Shown here: positions 23,797 to 34,949 of the stretch, piece after piece
Layout: each line of letters starts with the position of its first letter
Numbering within the stretch: position 1 is the first letter of the stretch
Source of the DNA: Chlorokybus atmophyticus
Taxonomy: Eukaryota > Streptophyta > Chlorokybophyceae > Chlorokybales > Chlorokybaceae
Direction: 5' to 3'
Length of the DNA stretch: 64,000 bases
Assembly (NCBI GenBank): GCA_009103225.1
Contig: RHPI01002910.1
Location: 299,159 to 363,158, forward strand
Program-made: the position numbers and the translations under genes
The notes under the pieces: model-generated
The model's input: only the letters and a program-made list of their open reading frames with translations
Database searches by the model: none
What the model was told of the DNA's origin: nothing

Positions 23797-24007
23797 ACAG
23801 CTGATGCAAAGATGAAAGTATATGATGGGTAGAGTGTTTGTGCTCTACACGGTTCTCGCAATGCCGCTACCACTCACCGCATTAGTGCTTGTGCGCACTA
23901 TGTGGTGAAAGTGATAATGTTGCACGAGGATGTATCCAATTGCAAGCGGCACTTCTGATGTGCAGGATGCAACCACACTCACTTTAGCAAAGAGGGTGAC
24001 GCTGTGA

Positions 24008-24612
24008 GTCAAGAAGCCACTATTATAAGTAGTAATGTTTACACAGTTCTTTGCATGAGCGGAAAATGTGTTGCACTGTTAAGTGAGGTGAATGCGCAAG
24101 CAACATGTGGATGCTATACCCTGACTGATGCCAACAAGCACACCGCGACCAAACGCACCAAGCTCACACGAACGACAAGCACGGTGCACATGAGCATGCA
24201 CAGACTCTCACACGGTGAGGGGATTCTTGGTAACCACGACAGCGTGTTCGTAGTTCAAGTCGCTTCACAAGCTTCTAGCTTTCTCACTCACAGTGTCACC
24301 AGCTGATCTGGTGAACACCGCGACTACTTATACAAGTCAAATCATAACTGTTTAGAACACAAGCTAAAGGCCATATTAGGGCTTTTCCCATAAAAAACTC
24401 CCCTTTGATATTTAAACATAACATGTAATTGAATTCACAACTGAAACAGCTACGCGCGGTGCCTATGTAGGCTACGGTCATAAGCTAGTCCAAGGTCATG
24501 ATCTAGCCATTGGTCAGTGACGCGCGCGGTTTGGTATGCTGATAGTCCGAGCGAGGGTCTTGATGTAAGCATGCCCGATGCAGGCTGGCACACGAGGACA
24601 ATGGGCATGACA
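24008..24612 (-). repeat. Right terminal repeat of the retroelement (block B2)
   Basis: About 600 bases similar to 13521-14108, in the same orientation. In sense orientation it starts TGTCATGCCCATTG, which fits a 5' LTR start, and is followed after about 210 bases by the Gag ATG at 23796. No A block is present next to it. Confidence 0.8.
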
Positions 24613-26322
24613 GCATGCTGCTAACCGTGCATGCCACTATGCATGTGCATTTCCATTTCATATTGTTTGTACGTGTAACACTTTAATTGTACGCATAACC
24701 TTCTGTAATGCAACTTTAGCAACAAACGGTTCGTACTTACCGATACACACATTGTTTATATGCATCATGCCATGCGCATATGAACACCAAATGCCAGTTT
24801 GCGGACACTTAAGATTCTAGAAAATGGGCAAAAGCAAAGGTCGGAGCTTGAAAGACGGCGAGGTGAAAAGTTAGATCATGATATGCAAACCACAACGTTT
24901 TAATGATACCACTACTAAGCTTATTTGGCCGCCCCGTATGGTTTTCTATATTTCCCACTGGAAACTGCCTAAACAAACTGCATGCTGCGGGGAAAGTTAT
25001 TCGTCCCCTATCTGCGAGGTTGGTCTTCATGTGAGTGGGATCTTCTTGTAAGAGGATCGGAGGCCCCGCTTGCTGCGTAGAATGTTGTTGTACCGCAATG
25101 TAGGATGAGGTTAAGTGATACGTCTCTTGACACCACATTAATCACATGGCGTCAAGACAGAGTTGTGAATATCCTCTGCTGTGCAGGTGGTAATCTTGCT
25201 GTCTTACCACTTGCGTTGCTGGTTGTTGCCTGAGGGTCTAATGTAGTTATTATGGTTGTTAAGATACTTGTGTAAGCTGTTAGCTCTGTCTTGGCCCTTG
25301 CTTAAAAATAAGTCTTGTTTGCTTGCTGTGCGGCCTGCTTGGTGTGTCTGCTCGCACAATGCATTCTCTGAGCGTGCTTCGCGTAGCTCATATGTAAGTT
25401 ATAACACAGTTGTGATTTAAATGCCCATTCATATCATGATATGTGCACAATTTTCGAGATTTGACACCATCTTACCCTTGCAGGTTATTATTATATTGAT
25501 CATATGGGTTGCAATTAAATAGCTGCTATCTCACAAGTGCTCCGATTGAATATTCAAACATATGCTAACAATGATATGTATGCTCATTACATAAAGCCTT
25601 ATTACGCTAGGATACCAATGCTCATGGTCCCAATCGGTGAGTGCACAAGCATGAATGATAATTTTTGTACATGACATCCAATTCTTACATAACGCGAAAT
25701 TAACCAAAACAATTGCCAATATATACATTGATACATCAGATTCATCCGTTTAACTTTTAAATAAGAACCGCTTTAAGCTCCGCGCGACATGGCGGGCTTG
25801 AATACGTAGTACATATGCTTAATAATAATACGTATATAACATATATATATACATATAATGTACAAAATTTTCATCGTTGAAAGTATTGTGTTCTCTCTAT
25901 GTCATTCTGTTTCCGGTATTGACGTACATGAAATACTTGGCTTTACAAGCGTTACGGAGACCCAAAATTTCCTTGAACACTTGTGAGTCACAACTTGTAT
26001 TTGTAAGTCTTGAATTGTAGCTTCGCCTCGTTGTAACCTACATGCCTCCCTCATCACCCCCACGCTACCCAGTAAGGAAGGTACACGGTCTTCCATAGAG
26101 TGCGCTGATGGGGCCGCAGTTCAGACCTATCTGGAAGCTTTGTCCCAACCGTCCAAGCAAAGTGACATCTCATCCAATGCGCCTCATCCAACGGCTAACA
26201 CCGCACCACGCAGCGCCCACCGCATGCTCAAGCACTGGCACAACAACCTGAGCCAGCTCCATAAGCTTGTCCCACAGCCTCTGCGGCATTAGCGGAGTGT
26301 GCCACCCCAAGGCTGAGCCATC
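24613..26322. other. Intergenic, AT-rich, no gene seen
   Basis: Unique-looking sequence between the retroelement and MsrA. It holds a short TA-rich stretch near 25830-25860. It must contain the MsrA promoter and 5' UTR, but no convincing core element was identified. Confidence 0.6.
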
Positions 26323-28128
26323 ATGCAGGCGGTGTCGGCCTCCGTGACGCGCACCGCCGCCGCCGCTGCTGTCGCACGCTCTTCTTCCTCCGCCTCCGCC
26401 GCCTGCTCGTCTCAGGCTGTGCGCAGCCACACCTTTGCTGGCCGGCCTGTGCGCGCCCAGCCTGCCAAGTTCACCGCCGCTGCTCCAACTGGACGCCTCG
26501 CTGCCAAGAGGTGAGCTTCGGTTGTGCATGCAGGGTTGGCACCGGAGTTGAGTAAGTTCCTGCGACAGCAGGCTTGGTCAAGCCAGTTTGGTTAGTTGTC
26601 TCTGGCTGGTTTGCATGTGTGGAGAGTGGTGGTGGGGCAGCGCATGTGGTGTCTTTGTGTGTGCTTGTCCGTATGTGTCACTCAACCGAAGTCGGGTTGA
26701 GCCAAGCATGGTGCAACCCTCATTGCCGAAAGGTAGCTAAAGCAGATTCCTGTGTTCATCTCGAACAACAACTTGCAGCGCAATTCACACTGCTTCTTGC
26801 ATGCAAATGCAGTTGGTACAGCCGTGTTTCACAACAGTCACGGAAGTATAACAACATAAGCACTACAGCTGTATGGCAAAGCATAACCTAACACAGTCAG
26901 CTGATGCGCGTTTGCATGTGCAGCATGGGTTTCTTCAGTCCAGTTCGCGCGCTGTTTGGCGCCACCAAGCCGGCGGGTGAGCGTACTTCCACCCTTGCGC
27001 CCAAGACCGCTCCCGAGGGCCTAGAGCTCGCAACTGTTGCAGGTTCGCATGCCATCAGCACTATATGAACTTGCACGTTCAGTCATATCACGCGATGTGT
27101 AGATGGTTTTGGGCTTGAGTGGCTCCAGAATGAGTGCTTGCCTTGTACCTGGGATATCAGTAGGTATTTGTTATGTATTTTTGTGAATTGCTTACTGGTA
27201 GCTCTTTGCAGGTGGCTGTTTCTGGGGGCTGGAGCTGGCACTGCAGCGAGTACCTGGTGTGGTGAAGACTTCTGTTGGTTACACCCAAGGCAGGGTTCCC
27301 AACCCTATGGTGCGTGTTGGGCCGTTAATTTTGTGATCTATGGCATAGTCAATTGTTGCATCGCAGGGACACTTTAGCTTCTTCAATCATTCAGTCACAC
27401 TGCAGCTGTGCATGTGTGCAGTATGAGGAAGTCTGCTCGGGATCAACTGGCCATACAGAGGCAGTCCAGGTGACTTACAATCCTCAAGAAGCGTCTTACG
27501 AGCAGATCTTGAGTATGTTCTTCTCCAAGACAGACCCAACAACACTCAACCGACAGGTGCGTTATCCGTGCGCCTGCCAGTATAGGCCATCAGGCTTGGC
27601 AGTTCTACGTTACATGTTGTTACAGGACGAGTGGCGGGTTTACTAACGTGAAGCCATGCTGGATAACAGGGCAACGATATGGGCACGCAGTACAGGTCTG
27701 GAATCTACTTCCACACACCGGAGCAAGAAGAGGTTGCAAGGGCAAAGCTGGTGAGTGCTGCAGTTGCGTTGTTGGTTCAAGTACATCGCATAAGTACATC
27801 GCATAGATACATATTAATGCACACATATGGATGCACTTTCCAATGCTGGCACCTATGTGTCACACCACGGCATACACAGGCTGAGGTGGAGAAGAAGCTT
27901 GGCAAGAAGGTGGTGGCAGAGCTGAAGCCCGCTGGCGATTACTACTTTGCCGAGGACTACCATCAGCAGGTATGCGCTTGTGCGTTTAGCTAGCATCGTT
28001 TGCGGTCCACATATCTCATGGCGCTGATAGCCTGTACTGCTGCGCAGTACCTGGAGAAGGGAGGGCGTTTCAACCGACCGCAAAGTGCAGCGAAGGGCTG
28101 CAATGACCCTATCCGCTGCTATGGTTGA
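26323..28128 (+). CDS. MSRA: Peptide methionine sulfoxide reductase MsrA, probably plastid-targeted
   Basis: Reduces methionine-S-sulfoxide in proteins back to methionine with thioredoxin as electron donor. Seven exons: 26323-26510, 26924-27042, 27212-27309, 27422-27556, 27670-27750, 27880-27969, 28048-28128, all phase-consistent, about 263 aa. The first 60 residues are Ala/Ser/Arg-rich without acidic residues ([20 protein letters not shown]), as in a chloroplast transit peptide. The catalytic motif GGCFWGLE sits at the start of exon 3. [31 protein letters not shown] and [15 protein letters not shown] follow, and the C-terminus [10 protein letters not shown] carries the usual resolving cysteines. 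The order and spacing match canonical MsrA, so confidence is very high; plastid location is inferred from composition. Confidence 0.96.
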
Positions 28129-31100
28129 GACACGCCAGGTGTCATCACTAGGCACAGCTGAGTTTTGATGTGTAGAGTGCAAGTTGGCCTGGCAGGGCGC
28201 ACTTCGCTCTAGTGCCGGCAATTGTGATGTACATAAGACTTTTGATTGATGTTGCGCATTCCTTCAAAAGTACGGTTTTGGTTATCGGTTTGGTATGCAT
28301 TACATTTGAGAGGATTGACATGGGGTCACTCTATCGCAGCTGTTGAGATTTTGGTGTACAAAAGGTGTTATCAACCTCATGCACATGCATGATGCCCAAT
28401 GCGTTAGGCGCAAATGCCGCAAATATTTGATAGACTGCTGCATTCATGCTCTCAAATTATGAATCTAGAACATGCAAACATGACAGCGACAACTACGAAG
28501 AACGATATGTTGCATTGCGCTACCATATTATATGCATGCTGTATGACGTTAAACCCTGTTCAACCCCAATCAATAAAGTGCAATGGCAGTGGCAACAGCG
28601 ATACATGATGGTGGGTGAAGCGGGTGTGGCTCTGGAGCGGCGGGTGGGGGAATCTTCCTTACAGCTGCTACTGCTGCAAATGATGCAGAGTCTAGAAGCT
28701 AACCACGGCCGCTGTGCAGGTGACCAAGTCTGCAGTTGCATGCATGCATGACTAACAGGGTGGGGTAGTGGTAGTGAGCATAGTTAAGCCTGGTGGTCGT
28801 GTTAAAGATGCATATGTGATGAACTTGCATGTTGGTGTGTGGTGCTGGCTGCTGGCATGCAGCATGCTTTGCTGTGTGGTGTATGCGTGGGCATGCATTG
28901 CACGCAGTTAATCCCCTCCAGATTCTTATGTACACATGGCAGTCCCACACATGGCAGTTTCACACGCATAACCACCCGCCCACCGAGAGCTTTATTCACC
29001 AGAGGGTGTAGCTAGGGGCCTAGTGCAATTAGCTAAGTGCAACCGACAGCGAAGTTGACCAACAGCTGGAAAGCACGTATGGCTGTGCATGTAGACAGGG
29101 CGTGGGTTAGCGCTGGGCGTGGACACCGACTGGCAGTGACTGCAAGGATTGCAAGGACGACAACGACAATGCTGATGCCCCCGCCGCCACCCGCTGCCTC
29201 AGCCTGATGTGCCCTATCTGTCAAGTCGCGGAATGCTGTTTAGTGTTAGCTCGTTAAGGTTAGCCATGCCAGTCACACAAGTCCGAAGTGAGTGTGATGG
29301 CTTGAGCGAGTCCAGGCCAGCAGAGTCAGTCCATGGCAGCACATGGCGTCGCATTGCTGGTTAATGTTAGTTCATAACGATAGAATGGTAGCATGGGCAG
29401 ACATTGCATGCATGCCGGCAATTGCTTGGCTCCACATGTCTGCACTCACCTACTTACCTGTTTGTTGACGTCGTAGCAGTTATCTTCGTTGCCATCACCT
29501 GTTGTGTGCTGCTTGGCTTCAGCTGCATGTGCAAGTGTGTCCCTGACACGCCATAGTATTGTTGCCCAAATGCATGCAAGTGTCTTGATAACTCAGTGAT
29601 GTTGGGTCTGTTTATTGCAGCTGCTGGGAAATTGGTGTCTTTTTGTGTACAAAAGGTGTTTTAATATTCCCAGCACATATACGATGCCGATGGCGTTATA
29701 TGCAAGCTACATGCAAGTGCACAAACTGAGCATCATGGTGTGAATAGCAAGCACCTTCGCAAGTTTGGCTTGTGTAGTGAGTGCGCGTGACAGCGATCCA
29801 AAGATTGCAGGCGGGCAAACCCTAATTCGCGTTCCAAACCTATCGTGGCTCCGGTTGGCACTGCCCACTTCTGGCAGTTGCTAACCCGTGGGGTTGCTGT
29901 GATAGGTGGGGGATTATGCAAGCTATGGGTATTGTCTACGCCGCTGCTGCTGCCGGCCTCTGCTCTTCTCTTGGCTGTTCATTGTGTTGATTTGTTGTAT
30001 CCGCACACGCAGCTGTGGGGGGCTTGGGCGAGCCGTTGGCACTGTGCATTGCTTGCCGTTTTTACTTCACTTGCAAAGTTTGTGACCACTGCCACTTGTG
30101 ATGCTCTGCTTTTTGTGCGTATATATATGCATACAATATATATGCACAATCACGAAAGTAGAGTTTTGACAATGGCAGTAGTGCATGCAGCTCGTGCTAT
30201 TGTTAACAATGAAAATCGTATCAAAACATAAGTAGTCTATAGAGTAGCTATTAAAAACAATAAACAAGTATAAAGTATATATAGGCTTGTCAATAGCCTA
30301 AAAGCAAGACAGTAGCAAGATGGCAGCAAGGCTAGCAAGGCACATAGCAAGCACAATATAAGAATTATAGCAGAGGCAATGCAACGCTAAGGGTATGTGC
30401 ACTGCTTGAATGCGTGCAGATGGGGTGGAGGGGCATGAGGCAGCAATAGCAGGCAGTAGGCTAGCAACAACCAACCAACCAACCTGTTGCAAGCAGAGCT
30501 ATGGTTAGGATTGGTAGCAGAGGTACAGGGCACGACAAGAGTGCAACAATAGCATGCAATGGCAGCGGGGCGTAATTATACAAAGTACAGAGCACTGGAT
30601 TTGAATTGCAGAGTAAATGTGCAAGCCAACCACATCCCGCAATCAAACAAGGCAATACAAAAGCATTCCACGACAGCAAGCAATATGGGGGGGGGGGGAG
30701 GCGAAGTATGCAATGAGGGATAAATCATGCACATTACGTGCTTCATTGACAACCGGCAACCATCCATGTACGCAATGGTTGAGAGGCACCCTTAGCATAA
30801 TAGAGCTTGAGTGCAAAGTTGTGCGGCACACCTCAGTTACATACAAAACTCAGTTAAGGATATACGCAACCTTATATTCACGAAAGTTGTACATTCACAT
30901 GTCTATAAAGTGACAGTTGTAGCTGCATGCGCCTACAGCACTTGTGTTTATGCGTTTACAAATCCACATGCTAGCTATTGCCAAGTAAGTGGTTCTACTA
31001 CATTTGTGATGCATCACGTAACATTATTTATTCAGTAATTAAAGTTTAGATTGTTGATGGTATTTCATGTTGATGGCTTGAAGTGGTGTTGAATGTATTC

Positions 31101-32007
31101 GTGTGGAAAAGTAAAAATACTCAGATAGCATAGTATTCATGTACAATTGACATGTCGAGCAATTGTGAACTTGGCAATAAACCTTCATCAAGGAATTTCA
31201 ATATATCTTCATGTGTATACAATTATTGATACGAATAAGCGTAATTATGATTGATAAATCTAATACACTTTATTACTTTTGTGCTTTCAACGTTTGTATG
31301 GGAACAATTGTTTCCTGCCTTTATCACGATACCAATGGCATACGTTAGCAAGGAATGTCGTTAAATAAACATGAGCCCCATCTTTTTTGATGAGATGTTT
31401 GCAAGTCGGTAAACAACTTTATGCTTCAAATGAATGTCCAGGAACCAACCCTTGTGGCCCATTCATACGCCCACAAGCTATTAATGATACTATCAGCATT
31501 AATATCATACTGGTGCTATCAAACTTATTATGCTGGCAGTTTTACAATAATGATGACACAGAACATGTTCATTGGCACAATTAACAATCAACACTATAAC
31601 TACCGCTATTAATGCTATCATATGGATGCTTAATAGACAAGCCTCGAGTATACGAATCAGCACCACCCACACGGCAAACACCAAGTTGTAACTGCAAGTT
31701 AATGCGCCAGGGGGGAGGGGGGGGATTGCGCTTTTATTGACATGGTTGACGTAAACAACAGTCGAAAGTTGTTGCCGTGTCGGCTCGGTTACTATCCAAT
31801 GACGGAGCAACCCAATAATGAGCATCTCAAAGGTGGCGCAGTATTGCAATACCATATTATCATTGCTATAATTGACTTGTATTCTAGCACAAATGCATCA
31901 ACGATAAGTAATATTCATAATTACAACTTAAACGTAATATTAACAAATATTGCTATACATTGCAGCAGATTAATTATGTTATGTTAAGTATGAGTTTATT
32001 ATTTTGC

Positions 32008-32035
32008 ATATATATATATATGATGTTATACATGC

Positions 32036-32069
<34 letters not shown>

Positions 32070-32070
32070 G
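32008..32070. repeat. TA-rich tandem repeat with a duplicated GATGTTATACATGCA unit
   Basis: Runs of TA flank two copies of TGATGTTATACATGCA (about 32021 and 32069 onward), giving an imperfect tandem repeat of roughly 50 bases. Confidence 0.7.
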
Positions 32071-32189
32071 ATGTTATACATGCAAACATTTTGAAGTATT
32101 TGCGTATTTCACACTGTGTGACATAAGATTTCAAGGCCTTAAATTATGAGATGATGTAGGGCCGTGTATAAAAAACATCAGATTAAAAA

Positions 32190-32715
32190 GTATTGTAGCA
32201 GCACCACCGTCGCCGGCGATGCCTCTTCAATCCTTTGCCCCAACACCCACACCGCCTGAGACTAGCCAAATTACACCGCCGGCAGCATGGCGCTGCAAGG
32301 GATAAAGATAGATGATGATCTCATCTATTAATGGGGCCTCTTGTATCAAGAGTACATACATATCATAGTGTATATATATCGCAATGATGTCTCTCAATAA
32401 TAAACTCATAACCTCCAATAAAGCTCCAATTTCAACGATAAAGTCCCCAGCGATAACATATTGATAATGTATCTAGCAACGAGGTACCGAACTTAATGTC
32501 TAACTATATGGATCGCATATATGAATGCGACACTTAATGCTTCAATATGCGGTTCTACACCCATTGAGACTTACCAAAGGTATGATGGAGCATTATACCT
32601 TTGGTAATACGGGCCTTTATAAGCAAAGAACCGTAGAAAGAAGTATAAACAAGTATTTACAATGAAATTTGTTGTTTTAATAGCAATAATACTCCTATTA
32701 TTGCTCCCGTTGTAA
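32190..32715 (+). mobile_element. Truncated second copy of the retroelement segment (methyltransferase end plus AT-rich part)
   Basis: 32196-32262 closely matches the complement of 18105-18167 (CAGCACCACCGTCGCCGG, CCCCAACACCCACACCGC). Similarity then continues, more diverged, through the AT-rich segment to TATTGCTCCCGTT at about 32711, corresponding to about 17645. Sense is plus here. It starts abruptly inside methyltransferase-derived sequence and ends where the hairpin would begin, so it is a partial copy. Confidence 0.7.
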
Positions 32716-33398
32716 GTATAATTGCATGCACGCAGGTACACACAACAATACATTTAAGTAATGCCAACGTTGGCTTTATTTAAGTTGGTTAAACCGTGAG
32801 CATTTTGTTTACGCTAAACATCAAGCAAAAGAGACACATGTATATAGCGACATGTATATATTAACATAGAATGATTTTATAATAAACGTAAGTTATCAAT
32901 TGGTAAGTGATAGCTACGGTACCCCTTTTAACTCATTTGCGTGCAATGTAATGCAGCAAGAGTATAGTCATGTTGTCTTGGTACCAATGATATTGTGACG
33001 GTAATTTAATTTGAGCGGCACAATATCTTATTGCAAGTGAACATGAGTGTCAAGTAAATGTATGTAAGTTGATGCTCTTCACTTCAACTCTAAGTCTATC
33101 CCAGTGCAGCAACAATATATAAGTGCACGTAAATGGGTGCGCGTTAAAGTTAGGCACAAGTATCAAGTTGATTGCGCACACGTGTAAATATTTCTCACAT
33201 AAATAGCGACTACAGTCCCTCACTTTTTACACGATTGCATGTAAAGTCTACATTTGATGCAGCATTCAAAACGCCGGCGGGGAAGGGTTAACCCTCTTTC
33301 GCCCCCCCTTCATCAAGTGAAAAATGAGTTTTCAAAGTGCCTGCGATGGGTATGGTTAGATGTTGGGGCGCTGGGGGCGGAATGAGGGGGGGAGAGGG

Positions 33399-33488
33399 NN
33401 NNNNNNNNNNNNNNNNNNNNNNNNNNNNNNNNNNNNNNNNNNNNNNNNNNNNNNNNNNNNNNNNNNNNNNNNNNNNNNNNNNNNNNNN
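33399..33488. other. Assembly gap (90 N)
   Basis: Unsequenced bases inside a G-rich stretch (GAGGGGGGAGAGGG on the left, GGGGAGGGGG on the right), resembling the context of the first gap. Confidence 0.95.
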
Positions 33489-34485
33489 GGGGAGGGGGCT
33501 TCTGTTGGGGTAATTGCCATATATTAAGGCACACATGCTTTGTAATAGCACCGATGCAGATGCAAAAGCATAAGACACACACCTCCAATCATGTGCAAAA
33601 TTTCAAGCAATGAAGAATACAGAACGTTCGTGGTGTTTACTATGGCACGGCATCGCGTAAAGGCCGCCACTTGCTTCTTATCGCATGAGAAATCTTTAGC
33701 ACAACAATTGCATAATATGTACATACTAAGTGCTACTGTGCGCGGAAAGACCTAAGCGTTGTTTATAAACGCCTTTAGCATACATTTCTTGTATATGATA
33801 CACATTCCCATGTAACCAGTCAACTCATTCACAACATACCGGTACGTCATGCATGACCTATAGGGGTTTCGAACAAGGCCGCTTCATGGGATTCATCATG
33901 AATCATCATGTGCTTAACAACACGCAGCTACATGCCAAACAGCACACGGAACAGGTGCAGGACGTGTCCTGGATCCCGCGTTGCACTCAGCCCGTACGCT
34001 GGCGGTGTGCGGTCCCAACCGAACACGTGTTCACCGTGGCAATCAACCGCTGCTCCAACAAGCCGGCCGACCGGTTCGTAAACGCGCAATCGGTCTAGGC
34101 CTAGACCTGATCCCCCATGCCCTCATGCCTCCACCAGCCTGCACCAGCCCAAACCCAGGTCATGAATGTCCGGAGACTTCCCTGCTCGTCCGGTTCTCTC
34201 CCTTTGCATGGCCGATTCACGTGCCACGGTGGTGCACGCGCGCAATCAAGGGCGCGAATCCGGAAGGGCCGAACCCAAACAATGCCCTGCATTGTGCATG
34301 TTGTTGCGTGTGTGCATTTCGCGCCCTCAACTCTAGAGAACAGTTCTCTCCTGCGGTTAAGAACAGGACACTTAACCAGTTAACCTGAACCGGGCTATAA
34401 TCGCCATTCAGAATTCTACTGCCATCCTCCCATGGTACTGAGGATATCGCGGAGAAAGTTTTGGTTAGTTAACTGCTACCCGCCA

Positions 34486-34493
34486 AAACCCTA
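34486..34493 (+). promoter_or_regulatory. Telo-box-like AAACCCTA upstream of the coiled-coil gene
   Basis: AAACCCTA about 460 bases before the ATG at 34950. In plants this motif is common near transcription starts of growth-related genes. A second copy lies in the leader of the EF-hand gene. Eight bases recur by chance, so this is only a candidate. Confidence 0.25.
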
Positions 34494-34949
34494 GCGGACG
34501 CAAGTGGCATGATGTGACAGGCGTGGCCAGGGGTGTGTGGCGGCGGCGACAGCAGTGGCGGGAGGGTTGAGGCGGGCGGCGAGAGCCATGACGTGACAGC
34601 CGTCGCCGTTCAGGCTGTCTTGTCAAGCGCTTTTCGGGGCGGCGGTGGTTTGCGATTTGGTATGGCGGTGCTGTCAGGCTCGGAGGTTTCTCCCCACGTT
34701 AAGCAGGTAAATCTTGGCACGGAGACGAAGCTTGCTGCTTACGATAGGATGTTGTTTCGTGGGTAATTGTTGTGGCTAGCCCTGCGTGTATGCTGCTTGC
34801 CGTTCAGCGTCTACGTTGCCGCACGCTTGCCTGCCGCCGAGCTGCGTAATCTGCTACGTACTACCAGTAGGCAGAAGGTGCATGCGTTTGGTATGTGGAT
34901 GGCATGTAAGCGGAGCTGTAGGCCTTGTAGATAGTGCTGGCATAAGCTA

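Larger units (their letters stand above)
13299..24612 (-). mobile_element. Decayed Ty3/gypsy-type retroelement carrying a DNA cytosine methyltransferase domain and a PHD finger
   Basis: About 11.3 kb, sense strand minus. Order in the sense direction: terminal repeat B2 (24612-24008), gag with zinc knuckles (23796-22138), a second gag-like stretch (22034-19723), aspartic protease (19722-19012), DNA C5-methyltransferase (18990-18060), an AT-rich stretch (18058-17640), RT and RNase H (17515-15749), integrase (15580-14700), PHD finger (14574-14440), then repeats A2, B1 and A1 (14359-13299). Protease, RT, RNase H and integrase motifs together place it with Ty3/gypsy-type LTR elements. Several in-frame stops and at least four frameshifts show it is no longer functional. 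The outer ends are TG...CA. I see no clear target-site duplication (flanks TGCAA and GCATG). Confidence 0.85.
28129..34949. other. Gene-poor AT-rich region
   Basis: About 6.8 kb without a supportable gene. It holds a retroelement fragment (32190-32715), TA-rich repeats (about 32008-32070), a gap (33399-33488) and two places sharing a GTGTACAAAAGGTGTT stretch (about 28353 and 29646), which suggest a local duplication. Minus-strand coding-like bits occur at about 29525-29458 (KQHTTGDGNEDNCYDVNKQ before GTAAGT) and 29217-29033, but their phases do not join. Confidence 0.5.

Noticed and set aside
14290-24300. Plus-strand frames opposite the retroelement, including the 233-codon one at 16528-17229
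   Set aside because: They are antisense shadows of RT, integrase, protease and gag sequence, and carry no motif of their own.
13299-24612. A DIRS/PAT-type tyrosine-recombinase element, suggested by the split repeats
   Set aside because: Coding content is protease, gypsy-type RT-RNase H and DDE integrase; no tyrosine recombinase motif was seen. Only the repeat layout is DIRS-like.
29033-29525. A small minus-strand gene with a C-terminal membrane segment (GGGGGISIVVVVLAILAVTA)
   Set aside because: The upstream exon-like piece ends in phase 0, whereas the membrane frame needs phase 1, and no start codon was found.
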